Source of the DNA: an uncultured Chloroflexota bacterium
Lineage (GTDB): Bacteria > Chloroflexota > Dehalococcoidia > Lucifugimonadales > GCA-002694895
DNA length: 64,000 nucleotides
Reading direction: 5' to 3'
NCBI GenBank assembly: GCA_913045935.1
Contig: CAJWSY010000001.1
Coordinates: forward strand, 1-64,000
Part shown: one piece after another, positions 42,291-51,900 of the stretch
Layout of the letters: the number at the start of each line of letters is the position of its first letter
Position numbering within the stretch: the first letter of the stretch is position 1
Position numbers and translations under genes: made by a program
Notes under the pieces: model-generated
What the model saw: the letters and a program-made list of their open reading frames with translations, nothing else
Database searches by the model: none
Told to the model about the DNA's origin: nothing

Positions 42291-44052
42291 TGACCACCTG
42301 CCTTATCTTACCCTGATAAACTTGTCCTGATTTAACTTGCCAGGCATTAGGACGAGTGTTAATGGGGAAAACTATATTTCTTTTTTTACAACTACCCGTA
42401 GGGCAATCGCCACTCATACATTCTTCAAAATCTTTTTGAAAATGTTTTAATGCAGAGCTTATCGGGTTATACCCTAATTGCCCATGCCCACACAAAGATC
42501 CGGCTTGCATGTTTTTACCTATTTTATTCATAAGCGCTAAATCTTCAATAACTCCTTCACCCTTAGAAATTTTTTCAACAATTTCCAGCAGATGAGTCAT
42601 TCCTAATCTGCATGGGAAACATTTACCACATGATTCATACTGACAAAAAGCTACTAATGATTTAGTTAGATCAACAGCGCAAGTCCTGTCGTCTACCACT
42701 ATAATTCCGCCAGAGCCTAAAATTGCACCTGCTTTTGCCATTTCATCAAAATCAATTTTTACTTTAAGGCTATCAGATCCTAAAACTCCTCCTAAGGGGC
42801 CTCCTGTTTGTAACATTTTAAGTTTTCTGCCATTCGGGATACCTCCGCCCAATTTCTCAATTACATCACCTATAGACAGCCCCATCTCAACTTCGTACAT
42901 TCCAGGATTAGATATGTCACCAGATAAACAAACTATGGCTGTACCAGAACTACTTTCTGTACCTGTTGATTTAAACCAGTCACTTCCGTTTCTTATAATT
43001 TCAGCAACATATGACAATGATTTAACATTATTTATGGTACTTGGCTTACCCCAAACACCATAGGCAGCCGGAAAAGGAGGCCTTGATCGTGGTCTAGAAC
43101 TTTTACCTTCTATAGATTCCATTAATGCTGTTTCTTCACCTGCAACATACGAGTCTCCTGTTAAAGAAACCTCAATGTCAAATGAAAAACCTGAACCTAA
43201 AATATTTTCACCTAATAATCCATTTTCATAAGCTTGTTTAATAGCTTCTTCAGTTCGAATAATTGGGCCTTCATGTCCATGCCTGATAAAAACATAACCA
43301 TTTGTAGAATTTGTAGCAAATCCTGCAATAATCATTCCTTCGATTAGTGTAAATGGATCACTTTCTAATATACCTTTATCGTTAAATGCTCCTGGATCTC
43401 CTTCTTCACAATTACAAAGAATATATTTCTTACCTTTAGAATTAGCCATAAAACTCCATTTAACACCTGTAGGAAAAGCAGCCCCTCCCCTACCTCTTAA
43501 ACCAGAGTTTTTCACTTCGTTAATTACTTCTTCAGAACTCATAGAACTCAAAGCCTTATTCAATCCCAAAAAACCTCCATTAGCAATGTACTGATGAATA
43601 TCATTAAAAGCAATGTTTCCAGAATTTCTAAGAGCTATTCTGTTTTGATACTGTATTCCAGGTAAATCAGAAAATCTTGGGACCCCTTTAATTATTTGAT
43701 CACCCAAAGATCCAAGTAAATTCTTTTTGATTATTTTATTTTTATTTATATAACTATCAATGATCTCTTCAACATTTTCTATGGTCACATACCCCCAAAA
43801 CATTCTTGGTTTATCTTCTAACAATACATCAATAATCGTACCCGCATAACAAATACCATGACATCCAACTGTATCAATATTCAGTGAGATATTATGTTTT
43901 TTACTAAATCCCTTTATAGTTTGTACTATTTCCTCTGAACCCAATGATGAACCACAACACATAGCATCGCTTACTCTGATCCATGGTATATTGCCACTAT
44001 TCAACTCTGACCATCTTATGTCGCTATCATTTTTCAGACTTTCGTAACTCAA
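42277..44052 (-). CDS. NuoF/HoxF-like NADH-binding flavoprotein subunit
   Basis: The 591-aa chain begins with a thioredoxin-like [2Fe-2S] domain (C32, C33 and 'TVGCHGICYAG'), then the FMN/NADH domain with 'GRGGAAFPTGVKWSFM' and 'NCEEGDPGAFND'. The SLBB region and the [4Fe-4S] helix bundle 'CQYESCGKCFPCRLGM' follow. The added N-terminal domain is usual in hydrogenase and formate dehydrogenase diaphorases rather than in complex I NuoF. It overlaps both neighbours (4 nt with the NuoE-like gene), forming a three-gene unit. Confidence 0.9.
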   Translation of the reverse strand: MSYESLKNDSDIRWSELNSGNIPWIRVSDAMCCGSSLGSEEIVQTIKGFSKKHNISLNIDTVGCHGICYAGTIIDVLLEDKPRMFWGYVTIENVEEIIDSYINKNKIIKKNLLGSLGDQIIKGVPRFSDLPGIQYQNRIALRNSGNIAFNDIHQYIANGGFLGLNKALSSMSSEEVINEVKNSGLRGRGGAAFPTGVKWSFMANSKGKKYILCNCEEGDPGAFNDKGILESDPFTLIEGMIIAGFATNSTNGYVFIRHGHEGPIIRTEEAIKQAYENGLLGENILGSGFSFDIEVSLTGDSYVAGEETALMESIEGKSSRPRSRPPFPAAYGVWGKPSTINNVKSLSYVAEIIRNGSDWFKSTGTESSSGTAIVCLSGDISNPGMYEVEMGLSIGDVIEKLGGGIPNGRKLKMLQTGGPLGGVLGSDSLKVKIDFDEMAKAGAILGSGGIIVVDDRTCAVDLTKSLVAFCQYESCGKCFPCRLGMTHLLEIVEKISKGEGVIEDLALMNKIGKNMQAGSLCGHGQLGYNPISSALKHFQKDFEECMSGDCPTGSCKKRNIVFPINTRPNAWQVKSGQVYQGKIRQVVNDRK

Positions 44053-44513
44053 TTTAATTCATCCATCATTTTTGATAATTTTTTTGTATTCATTTTTCCA
44101 TAAAGTTTGTGATTAACACTTATTAGAGGTGCTTGAGGGCAGGCTCCTAAACACGTATTAAATTTAAGTGAAAACTTTCCATCCTTAGTATCTCCTTGAT
44201 TTTCAAGATCTAATTTTTTTAATGCTGTTTGTTGCAAATCAGAAGCTCCTCCGATGTGACATGATGGGCCCCAACATATTTCTAAATTATATTTTCCAGG
44301 TGGATCAAATCTAAAATTCAAGTAAAAGGAAGCTACTCCCCAAACATCGTTAGTTGAAACTTTCATGAATTCCGCAACTACATTAACCGAATTTTTAGGT
44401 AAATAACCAATTTCGTCTTGCACAGCTAATAAAGAGGACAATATTGTTCTAGTAGTATAATGCTGATTTTCAATAATATTTAGAATATATTCATCTTTGT
44501 AATCTTTTAACAT
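44049..44513 (-). CDS. NuoE-like [2Fe-2S] subunit
   Basis: The 154-aa protein has the thioredoxin-like fold with four cluster cysteines: 'EICWGPSCHIGG' and 'FNTCLGACPQAPL'. 'LLAVQDEIGYLPKNSVNVVAEFM' and 'VASFYLNFRFDPPGKY' match NuoE/HoxE. It is the first gene of the NADH-oxidising module, transcribed towards NuoF, NuoG and the flavoprotein. The 228 bp upstream separate it from the divergent DUF1445 gene and hold no other feature I can name. Confidence 0.9.
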   Translation of the reverse strand: MLKDYKDEYILNIIENQHYTTRTILSSLLAVQDEIGYLPKNSVNVVAEFMKVSTNDVWGVASFYLNFRFDPPGKYNLEICWGPSCHIGGASDLQQTALKKLDLENQGDTKDGKFSLKFNTCLGACPQAPLISVNHKLYGKMNTKKLSKMMDELN

Positions 44514-44741
44514 CCAAACATATAAAAATATATAAAAAGTTACTTCAATTTGATCATAACATAAAAAATTATATTTGTTACTACCCTTTATATAAATCTT
44601 TATATAAAATTGTGAAATATTGAACTAGGATAATTATTAAATGCTAAATATTTTTGACCAAATTGAAACTAAATATCTTATTCACTAAAATATTTGATAT
44701 ACTATTACTTTACTAATGAATATACTTTTTTGGTGTTGAGT

Positions 44742-45536
44742 ATGAATAAAACAGAATTAATTGAGGATCCTAAAGAATTATGGAATCTGATAAGAGAAGA
44801 TAAATATTTAAAATCTACAGCAGGTGTAGCTCTAGGTTATTTACAAACCAACTTAGTAACACTCCCAAGTGAGTATGCGTTTGATTTCCTGCTATTTTGC
44901 CAAAGAAATCCTAAGCCATGTCCAATTCTTGAAGTTATGGAACCAGGAGAATATGAACCAAAAATACTAGCCAAAGGAGCTGATATCAGGACTGACATTC
45001 CTTATTACAGAATATACGAACACGGTAAGTTAGTTAACGAAACAAAAAATATAATCGATTACTGGAAAGATGATTTGGTATCTTTTTTGATTGGATGTAG
45101 TTTTACATTTGAAACAGCTATGCTTAATGCAAATATCTCTTTAAGACATATTGAACAAGATACTACCGTACCTATGTACATAACAAACCTAGAAACACAA
45201 GCTGCAGGAAAATTTAGCGGTCCAACTGTTGTATCAATGAGACCCATCAAGAAAGAGCATTTAGTTAGAACTGTTCAAGTTACAAGCAGATTTCCTGGAA
45301 CACATGGCGCTCCATTGCATATAGGCAATCCAAATGAAATAGGAATTAACAATATTGATGCCCCTGATTTTGGAGAGAAAGTTGAAATAAAAGAAAACGA
45401 AATTCCTGTATTTTGGGCTTGTGGAGTAACACCTCAAGCTGTTGCTTTAAAATCAAAACCGCCTATTATGATTACACATTCTCCTGGATATATGTTTGTT
45501 ACTAGTACAAGAGATGACTCTGTAGCTGTTATTTAA
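44742..45536 (+). CDS. DUF1445 protein, probable D-glutamate cyclase part 1
   Basis: The 264-aa protein has the family features 'AGVALGYLQTNLVTLP', 'FLLFCQRNPKPCPIL', 'IGCSFTFETAMLNA' and 'FWACGVTPQAVAL', ending in 'ITHSPGYMFVTS'. In mammalian mitochondria this domain is fused to DUF4392 in DGLUCY, reported to convert D-glutamate to 5-oxo-D-proline. Here the next gene is DUF4392. I chose the ATG at 44742; a frame from 44694 adds 16 hydrophobic residues unlike the family. Confidence 0.85.
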   Translation: MNKTELIEDPKELWNLIREDKYLKSTAGVALGYLQTNLVTLPSEYAFDFLLFCQRNPKPCPILEVMEPGEYEPKILAKGADIRTDIPYYRIYEHGKLVNETKNIIDYWKDDLVSFLIGCSFTFETAMLNANISLRHIEQDTTVPMYITNLETQAAGKFSGPTVVSMRPIKKEHLVRTVQVTSRFPGTHGAPLHIGNPNEIGINNIDAPDFGEKVEIKENEIPVFWACGVTPQAVALKSKPPIMITHSPGYMFVTSTRDDSVAVI

Positions 45537-45550
45537 AATTAGGATAATTT

Positions 45551-46387
45551 ATGGAAACAATAAAAAATATAATTACAGATCATGATAAAAGAGGAATATC
45601 TATACTTCTTCCACATGTGTCTGATAATGTCTGCGAAGAAGCAGCGGAATTAATTTTAAACAACGGAAATAAAGCTGTAATACTAACTGGATTCTACATC
45701 TTATCCGCAGGTGCTGCTGAAACAGACGGACCTATCGGTGCAATAGCAATTGGCAATGCTCTAAAAAAATTAAATTATCAAGTAACATATATAACCGACA
45801 AATTTTCAGCTCCCCCTATAAAAAAAGTATTATCAGAAGATGATAATTTTATAATTTTCCCTCACGAAAACGTAATTGACAGTAAAAAAACAGCATCAAA
45901 AATCATTAAAGATATTAACCCTAATATAATAATATCAATTGAAAGATGCGGTCCCACCATAAATGGGGAATACCTTAATAGTAGGGGGAAAAAAATCGAT
46001 GAATTTAATTCTAAAACTGAATTTCTTCTTAATAATGAAATACCCAGTATAGGAATAGGTGACGGTGGAAACGAAATAGGTATGGGTAACTTAAACAATA
46101 TAATCAAAAAATCAAATCAACTTTCAAATCCTCCTTGCATAACACAAACTGATATTCTTATTCCTGCAAGTACATCAAACTGGGGAGGTTATGGATTAGT
46201 GGCAGGTCTGTCAAAAATCTCGAAACAAAACCTTTTGCCAAGCATATCTGAAGATGAAAAACTAATTAAAGATTTTGTAGACGCAGGTGGAGTAGACGGG
46301 ATTACTGCAACTTCTGCTTATAAAGTTGATAGTTTTGAATTAGAAGTTAACAGTTCCATTCTAGAAAGATTACATAAAATAATTTAA
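45551..46387 (+). CDS. DUF4392 protein, probable D-glutamate cyclase part 2
   Basis: The 278-aa protein has 'LTGFYILSAGAAETDGPIGAIAIGNAL', 'SIERCGPTINGEYLN' and 'IGIGDGGNEIGMGN', the conserved stretches of the DUF4392 domain. It follows the DUF1445 gene by 14 nt, so the two halves of DGLUCY appear as separate neighbouring genes. The pair may degrade D-glutamate released from cell walls or racemised protein. It converges with the sortase gene (4-nt overlap). Confidence 0.85.
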   Translation: METIKNIITDHDKRGISILLPHVSDNVCEEAAELILNNGNKAVILTGFYILSAGAAETDGPIGAIAIGNALKKLNYQVTYITDKFSAPPIKKVLSEDDNFIIFPHENVIDSKKTASKIIKDINPNIIISIERCGPTINGEYLNSRGKKIDEFNSKTEFLLNNEIPSIGIGDGGNEIGMGNLNNIIKKSNQLSNPPCITQTDILIPASTSNWGGYGLVAGLSKISKQNLLPSISEDEKLIKDFVDAGGVDGITATSAYKVDSFELEVNSSILERLHKII

Positions 46388-47160
46388 TATTCACCAATTA
46401 ATTTAGCATGCACTAACAATCTTGAGTGATACAAAAAACTTGGAACACAAGTAACCAAAACTATTTCAGGGGATTCGGAATCAATTTCTAGTACCAAATC
46501 ATCTTTGGGAATAACTTCTGTTTTATAAATTTGGTAAACAAATGTTTTAGATTTTGTTTCAATATGCACATATATATATGGATCAAATTGCATCAATTCA
46601 GGAATCTTAGGTAACATATGAAATACTTTACCTTCTTTTTTAATAAAGCTTTCCAAATGCCCAAAATACCAAGATTTACCTTTCTCACCAGGTTTTACAG
46701 ATTCAGGTATATGCCCAACAACATTTTTTGGGGTCTCATAAGAGGAAGAATCACCCAAATCAATAATATCTAATTCTTTAATCTGAGATTTCAATCCTAT
46801 TTCTTTTATCATAATTGATTTAGGAGTATTATCCTCAAATATATCAAAAATCGATTTTTGATATATTTGAAAATTAGTTGGGAGACCTGCATAAGGATCT
46901 GCATTATCCTCGTCTTGGTTAACAATAATTCCTGCATCTATTTTTGTTTGATTATTATTTACTGACTTGTCATCTTCAGACAAAACAGTAGATTGTTTTT
47001 TTTGAACAACTAAAAGTTCATCATTTATTTCATTGTTTAAATTTTGGATATCAGTTTTTGAGTATTGAATCAATGCAAATATCAAAATTCCAAAAATTAA
47101 AAAGAAAAATCCAAAAATCTCAAATACGTGATACTTTAGTAGTAATTTAAAAAAATTCAA
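46384..47160 (-). CDS. Sortase-family transpeptidase (class D/E-like)
   Basis: This 258-aa protein has an N-terminal membrane helix (about 14-32), a variable linker with 'DPYAGLP', then the sortase barrel. The catalytic triad is His in 'WYFGHLESFI', Cys in 'IVLVTCVPSF' and Arg in 'LYHSRLLVHAKL'. Sortases attach proteins with C-terminal sorting signals to the cell wall or join pilins. I saw no LPxTG-type substrate in the window. This fits a cell with one membrane. Confidence 0.85.
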   Translation of the reverse strand: MNFFKLLLKYHVFEIFGFFFLIFGILIFALIQYSKTDIQNLNNEINDELLVVQKKQSTVLSEDDKSVNNNQTKIDAGIIVNQDEDNADPYAGLPTNFQIYQKSIFDIFEDNTPKSIMIKEIGLKSQIKELDIIDLGDSSSYETPKNVVGHIPESVKPGEKGKSWYFGHLESFIKKEGKVFHMLPKIPELMQFDPYIYVHIETKSKTFVYQIYKTEVIPKDDLVLEIDSESPEIVLVTCVPSFLYHSRLLVHAKLIGEY

Positions 47161-47172
47161 TATTTATAAATC

Positions 47173-47391
47173 TTAACGGACCCTGGGAGAATGAGATTCG
47201 CCGCTTGCAATTGGTTCATCTATATATACATCCCCATTTCTAATTTTCAAGTTATATCCACAATCCGGAACATTGCATACCCATGCTTTGTAATGAATTG
47301 CTGCCCCCTGATTACCAAAGTCTGAAAGCGGTAACAAAGTTCCACCTTTTGTACATTTCATACATTTAGGAAAATTTGATTCATCTGCCAT
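47173..47391 (-). CDS. Small zinc-ribbon protein
   Basis: The 72-aa protein has two Cys pairs, 'CMKC' and 'CNVPDC' (C-x2-C and C-x4-C), spaced about 27 residues apart, consistent with one zinc ribbon. 'GTLLPLSDFGNQGAAIHYKAW' between them lacks the basic residues of ribosomal ribbons. I do not know the family. It precedes the sortase gene by 12 nt on the same strand. Confidence 0.7.
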   Translation of the reverse strand: MADESNFPKCMKCTKGGTLLPLSDFGNQGAAIHYKAWVCNVPDCGYNLKIRNGDVYIDEPIASGESHSPRVR

Positions 47392-47447
47392 TAACGATCC
47401 CCTCTTTTATATTTATATTACTAGTATTATATTCGATATATTTTTTT

Positions 47448-48290
47448 TTACCAAGATAATAAATTTGATGCATTTTTATAAAATATATCATCCAACTCGT
47501 AAGTGGTTAACTTTGAATCTCTAATATTTTGAACTGCTCTTTCTATAGAAATCAATCCATAATCACTTCCAAACAATATTTTTTTTGATCCTAAAATTTC
47601 ATAAAATACTTTTACAATTTTCGGATCATATAAAAAATCTATTGCAGCAGTATCATAGTAAACATTGTCTAATTCTTTTTTTAATTCAGGCATAAAATAA
47701 TAAATAGGAAGACCTCCTCCTAAATGAGAAAAAATCATTTTAAGATTTTTGTATTTCTTCGCAAAGGAATATAATTTGCTTGGAAACATTCTGCCTTTGC
47801 CCTTATAAATATGGCCAACCGGCTCAGAAGAATGAAAATTAATAATCATATTATTTGATACCATTATTTCAACAATAGGATCAAATATATTAAAATTTAA
47901 TAAATCAAATCCTTGGGCATCTGGATGTAACTCGCCAATTCCAATAACTCCTTTACTGTACATTCTGTCTAATTCTTCTAAACATTTTTCAATACCCCAA
48001 GTTATATTTATGGAACCAAAAGTTTTGACTTGATCGTATTTTGTTGACATTTCAATTAAAAAATCATTGGTATATTTTGTAAGCTCAAAATCTTGATAAC
48101 CTATACTCTGTATGATTAATTTGATTTTTGGATATTTATTTAAAATTTGGACTAAATCATCTTCTATAGGGATATTAATTCTTTTTTCTTCGTACAATTC
48201 AGAAAAATTTGAATCCAATCTGCAATATTTAGATCGATTCAATTTCATGTCATTAGGGAAAAAATGTGTATGTACATCGATTATATTCAT
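47448..48290 (-). CDS. Amidohydrolase-2 family metal-dependent hydrolase
   Basis: The 280-aa TIM-barrel protein has 'IDVHTHFFP' with the first two His ligands, 'GIGELHPDAQG', 'INFHSSEP', 'MIFSHLGGGLPIYYF' and 'ILFGSDYGLISIERA' with the final Asp. This is the ACMSD/COG2159 type, which contains decarboxylases and lactone or amide hydrolases. It lacks a signal peptide. The substrate is unknown and neighbours give no clue. Confidence 0.85.
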   Translation of the reverse strand: MNIIDVHTHFFPNDMKLNRSKYCRLDSNFSELYEEKRINIPIEDDLVQILNKYPKIKLIIQSIGYQDFELTKYTNDFLIEMSTKYDQVKTFGSINITWGIEKCLEELDRMYSKGVIGIGELHPDAQGFDLLNFNIFDPIVEIMVSNNMIINFHSSEPVGHIYKGKGRMFPSKLYSFAKKYKNLKMIFSHLGGGLPIYYFMPELKKELDNVYYDTAAIDFLYDPKIVKVFYEILGSKKILFGSDYGLISIERAVQNIRDSKLTTYELDDIFYKNASNLLSW

Positions 48291-48370
48291 AGTACTATGT
48301 CTTAAATATATTTAATAATAACAAAATAATAATAAATATTTTATATTTTCTAGGGAGCAAAAAATTACTA

Positions 48371-49630
48371 ATGATAAATATAGATCTACTAAGAACTAAC
48401 GATAACAAAACAATCATATCTCTAACTAATAGAAATGTTGACAAATCTGAACTTGATAAAATCACAAAATTTGATGCAAAAAGACGAAAATTAATAGAAA
48501 ACATAGATTTATTAAGATCAAAAAGAAATACTACTTCTAAAGAATTAAGCAAAATGAAAGACAAACCTCAAAATGTTATTGATGAGATGAGACTGCTTGG
48601 CAAAGATATAAAAGAAAAAGAAAAAGATTTGTCACAAATCAGTGAACAGTTAAACTCTTTACTACTAACAATCCCGAATATTCCTGCAAAAGATGTCCCT
48701 ATAGGAGAAAATGAAGATTTAAATAAAATTATTTATTCAGAAAAATATGAAACAAATGATAATTTCAATCCTCTACCTCATTGGGATATAGGCACAAAGC
48801 TAGATTTGATTGACTTTGAAAGAGGTACAAAATTATCAGGATCAAGATTTTATATTCTAAAAAATAAAGCAGCTCAATTGCAAAGAGCCTTAACTAATTG
48901 GATGCTTGATAATCATTTAAACAATGATTATCAAGAACACTACCTCCCCAACCTAGTAAAAGAATCAGTAGTGCGAGGCGCAGGACAATTGCCAAAATTT
49001 AAAGACACAATGTTTAGCGATCAAGAATCAGAATTATGGCTAATACCTACAGCAGAAGTTCCCATAACTAATATTTATGCTAATGAGATAATAACATCAG
49101 ATCAATTGCCAATAAAAATTGTTGCACAAACTTCATGTTTTAGAAATGAAAAAGCTGCGGCCGGGAAAGATACAAGGGGAATTAAAAGAGTGCATCAATT
49201 TGAAAAAGTTGAATTGTATCAGTTTGTTGAACCTGAAAAATCTGAAGATGCACTAGATTCTATGCTGAATGCATGCGTAGATCTTTGTAAAAAATTAGGG
49301 CTTACGTACAGAATCAAACTTTTATGTACTGGCGACTTAGGATTTTGTTCAAATAAAACCTACGATATAGAAGTTTGGTCGCCTGGCTCTCAAGAATGGC
49401 TTGAGGTTAGCTCTGTTTCAAATTGTACCGATTTTCAAAGTAGAAGATCAAATACGAAATTTAAAAAAAATCCAAAGTCTAAAACAGAATACTTGCACAC
49501 CTTAAATGGATCAGGTCTAGCTCTTCCAAGGATAATAATTGCAATATTAGAAACATATCAAAATGAAGATTTGAGTATAGATATCCCTGAAACTTTATGG
49601 GATTATACTAAATTCAAAAAAATATCTTAA
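48371..49630 (+). CDS. serS: Serine-tRNA ligase
   Basis: The 419-aa class II synthetase has the N-terminal coiled-coil tRNA-binding arm (about residues 25-105). Motif 2 'AQTSCFRNEKAAAGKDTRGIKRVHQFEKVE' and motif 3 'LNGSGLALPRIIIAILETYQ' are visible, with 'PTAEVPITNIYANEI' in the active site. It charges tRNA-Ser and would also serve tRNA-Sec, relevant to the predicted selenoprotein. Start at ATG 48371, preceded by AGGGAG. Confidence 0.96.
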   Translation: MINIDLLRTNDNKTIISLTNRNVDKSELDKITKFDAKRRKLIENIDLLRSKRNTTSKELSKMKDKPQNVIDEMRLLGKDIKEKEKDLSQISEQLNSLLLTIPNIPAKDVPIGENEDLNKIIYSEKYETNDNFNPLPHWDIGTKLDLIDFERGTKLSGSRFYILKNKAAQLQRALTNWMLDNHLNNDYQEHYLPNLVKESVVRGAGQLPKFKDTMFSDQESELWLIPTAEVPITNIYANEIITSDQLPIKIVAQTSCFRNEKAAAGKDTRGIKRVHQFEKVELYQFVEPEKSEDALDSMLNACVDLCKKLGLTYRIKLLCTGDLGFCSNKTYDIEVWSPGSQEWLEVSSVSNCTDFQSRRSNTKFKKNPKSKTEYLHTLNGSGLALPRIIIAILETYQNEDLSIDIPETLWDYTKFKKIS

Positions 49631-49636
49631 AATTTT

Positions 49637-51181
49637 CTATGAATACATTTCCCTAAGATCTTTCTTTAGAATTTTGCCCATTGAATTTCTTGGTAATTTG
49701 TCTACAAATATTATTTGTTCGGGACGTTTGTAGCCTGACAACTTATCTTTACAAAAATCAAATATTACATTTTTATCAACAAGATCTCCATCTTTCAATA
49801 CAATAACAGCTACTACTACTTCACCCCATTGCTCATCAGGCAATCCTATTACAGCAACTTCAGATATATTTTTATGTCCATATATTATTTGTTCGATTTC
49901 TTCAGGAGAAATCATCTCTCCGCCTCTTTTAATAAAATCTTTGGCTCTACCTGAAAGAAAAATATACCCAGCATCATCAATATATCCTAGATCTCCTGTA
50001 TATAGCCATCCATTTATCAAAACAGAATTAGTTTCTTTTTCATTGTTCCAATAACCTGTCATAATTCTATCTCCCTTTGCTATTATTTCGCCTATAACAA
50101 AAGAATCTACTTCTTCAGAATTATCATCAACTATTTTAACTTCCACATCAGGAAGTGGTTTGCCTATAGAGGTAAGTCTTTTTAATTTTAATTCTTTTTC
50201 TTTTTCTGTTCCAAATATTTTATGATCATCCGGTCCTAAAGAAGTTATTGTTGCTGCTGTCTCTGTTTGACCAAATGCATTAATAAAATTTGTTCCAGGA
50301 AATTTTGAAATTGCTTCTTCTAATACACTGATAGGCATAGGTGCAGCTCCGTAAGTTATAACGTCTAGTGATTGATAATTATAATTTGTAAATTCGGGGC
50401 TATCTATAATTTGTTTTAACATAGTTGGAACAAGCATAACTCGATTAACGTTGAATTTTTCTACTGACTTCATCCATTCGACAGCTTCAAATTGGTCCTG
50501 GATAACCGTAGTTCGGGCTGAGTAAATCCCAGAGATTAAAGTTTGAATTCCCGCAACATGATATAGCGGAACGGAAAGTAAATTTACTTCATTAAATTCA
50601 GGATCTGGAGGATTAAGATTATTTAAAGCAAAATCACAAAAACTGGAATGATTAAGTATAACGGCTTTTGGTGTACTAGTTGTACCTGCAGTATAAACTA
50701 ACAAGGCTAAAGAATTATTATTATCGCTTTCTATCAAAGAGTTATATGTATTATCTAAATTATTAATACCTAACCAAGGATCAGAAAATTCATCATCAAT
50801 ACTTACACAAATAGGTTTGCAATTAGACTTTGATATAGCAGAATCAATCAAATCATGGTAACGAGTACCGGCAAATATTATATTTGGATTGCTATCATTT
50901 AACATAAATTCTAATTCTTCAGCCTTTGATCTATAATTTATAGGAACCACCACAGCTCCAATATTGCATGCAGCAAAAACAATTTTTACCCAATCAACAG
51001 TATTAGTATGAAAATAAAAAATTCTATCCCCATTTTTCACTCCAAGATTCAGTAATATATTTGAAAAGCTTAAGACCTCAGTTTGCAATTCACCAAATGT
51101 TAGCGAATTGTTTTTATATATAAATCCTTTTCGTTCAGGACAAATTGATGCTGATATTTCTAATAAATCATTTATGTTCAA
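49637..51181 (-). CDS. AMP-forming acyl-CoA synthetase
   Basis: The 514-aa adenylating enzyme has the P-loop-like 'LLVYTAGTTSTPKAVILNHSS', 'NAFGQTETAATITSLG', 'YTGDLGYIDDAGYIFLSGRAKDFIKRGGEMISPEEIE' and C-terminal Lys in 'LPRNSMGKILKKDLREM'. It activates a carboxylic acid as CoA thioester. It is the last gene of a run with two crotonase-fold genes and a PfkB-type kinase, spaced 8 nt or less. The acid is unknown; the pocket does not reveal it by eye. Confidence 0.9.
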   Translation of the reverse strand: MNINDLLEISASICPERKGFIYKNNSLTFGELQTEVLSFSNILLNLGVKNGDRIFYFHTNTVDWVKIVFAACNIGAVVVPINYRSKAEELEFMLNDSNPNIIFAGTRYHDLIDSAISKSNCKPICVSIDDEFSDPWLGINNLDNTYNSLIESDNNNSLALLVYTAGTTSTPKAVILNHSSFCDFALNNLNPPDPEFNEVNLLSVPLYHVAGIQTLISGIYSARTTVIQDQFEAVEWMKSVEKFNVNRVMLVPTMLKQIIDSPEFTNYNYQSLDVITYGAAPMPISVLEEAISKFPGTNFINAFGQTETAATITSLGPDDHKIFGTEKEKELKLKRLTSIGKPLPDVEVKIVDDNSEEVDSFVIGEIIAKGDRIMTGYWNNEKETNSVLINGWLYTGDLGYIDDAGYIFLSGRAKDFIKRGGEMISPEEIEQIIYGHKNISEVAVIGLPDEQWGEVVVAVIVLKDGDLVDKNVIFDFCKDKLSGYKRPEQIIFVDKLPRNSMGKILKKDLREMYS

Positions 51182-51189
51182 TTATTCAC

Positions 51190-51900
51190 CTAGTTTACTT
51201 CTGAATATATTTTTTCAAGTTGCTCTGATAAAAATATATTTTCATCTGAGCTAACTCGTAATAAATTTTTTACATTTTTTATTCTATTTAATTCAATATT
51301 TTCTATATTTTGGCTAAATTCATCAACTTTTTTCAACAGTAAATCGTAGTCATGAGAATGAAAATTTACTATTCCATAATCATAAGCTTTATAAACATCT
51401 ACAGGTTGAGCAAATAATAGTATTTCTTTTGCAACAGATATGGATGTTTTTTTCAATAATGTCTGAGTGCCTCCAGAAATAGGAGTAATAGATAATTCAA
51501 CTTCTGGCATCTTAAATATTGTACTTTGGTGAGAAAAAACAAAATCCGATAACAATACGATTTCAAATCCTGATCCAACCACCCATCCTTGTGTGATACA
51601 AATTATAGGTTTGTTAAAATTATACAAATCTTTCCATAGTGTGTTTTCCTTTGATATCAAATTAGATTCTATGATAGAGGGATAACTATTAAATTCTGAC
51701 AAATCCGCTCCAACACAAAAATTGTTAGACTCAGATTTTATAACTACAATTTTAATATCATTATCTAAATTGCAAGCATTAAGGATTTCTGAAAATTCGT
51801 ATCTCATTTCTATGCTAAGTGCGTTGTTTTTTTTAGGATTATTAAAAATAATATTTCCAACATTTTTAACTTTATTGAATTTCATATATTTCCAATACAT
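51190..51900 (-). CDS. Enoyl-CoA hydratase/isomerase family protein
   Basis: The 236-aa crotonase-fold protein has oxyanion-hole stretches 'NFCVGADLSEF' and 'QGWVVGSGFEIVLLSDF' and a Glu in 'FKMPEVELSITPISGGTQTL', so it is probably catalytic. It starts right at the stop of the upstream crotonase gene (51900 or the ATG at 51885). The sequence is divergent from textbook hydratases and its reaction, hydration or isomerisation, is unknown. Confidence 0.82.
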   Translation of the reverse strand: MYWKYMKFNKVKNVGNIIFNNPKKNNALSIEMRYEFSEILNACNLDNDIKIVVIKSESNNFCVGADLSEFNSYPSIIESNLISKENTLWKDLYNFNKPIICITQGWVVGSGFEIVLLSDFVFSHQSTIFKMPEVELSITPISGGTQTLLKKTSISVAKEILLFAQPVDVYKAYDYGIVNFHSHDYDLLLKKVDEFSQNIENIELNRIKNVKNLLRVSSDENIFLSEQLEKIYSEVN

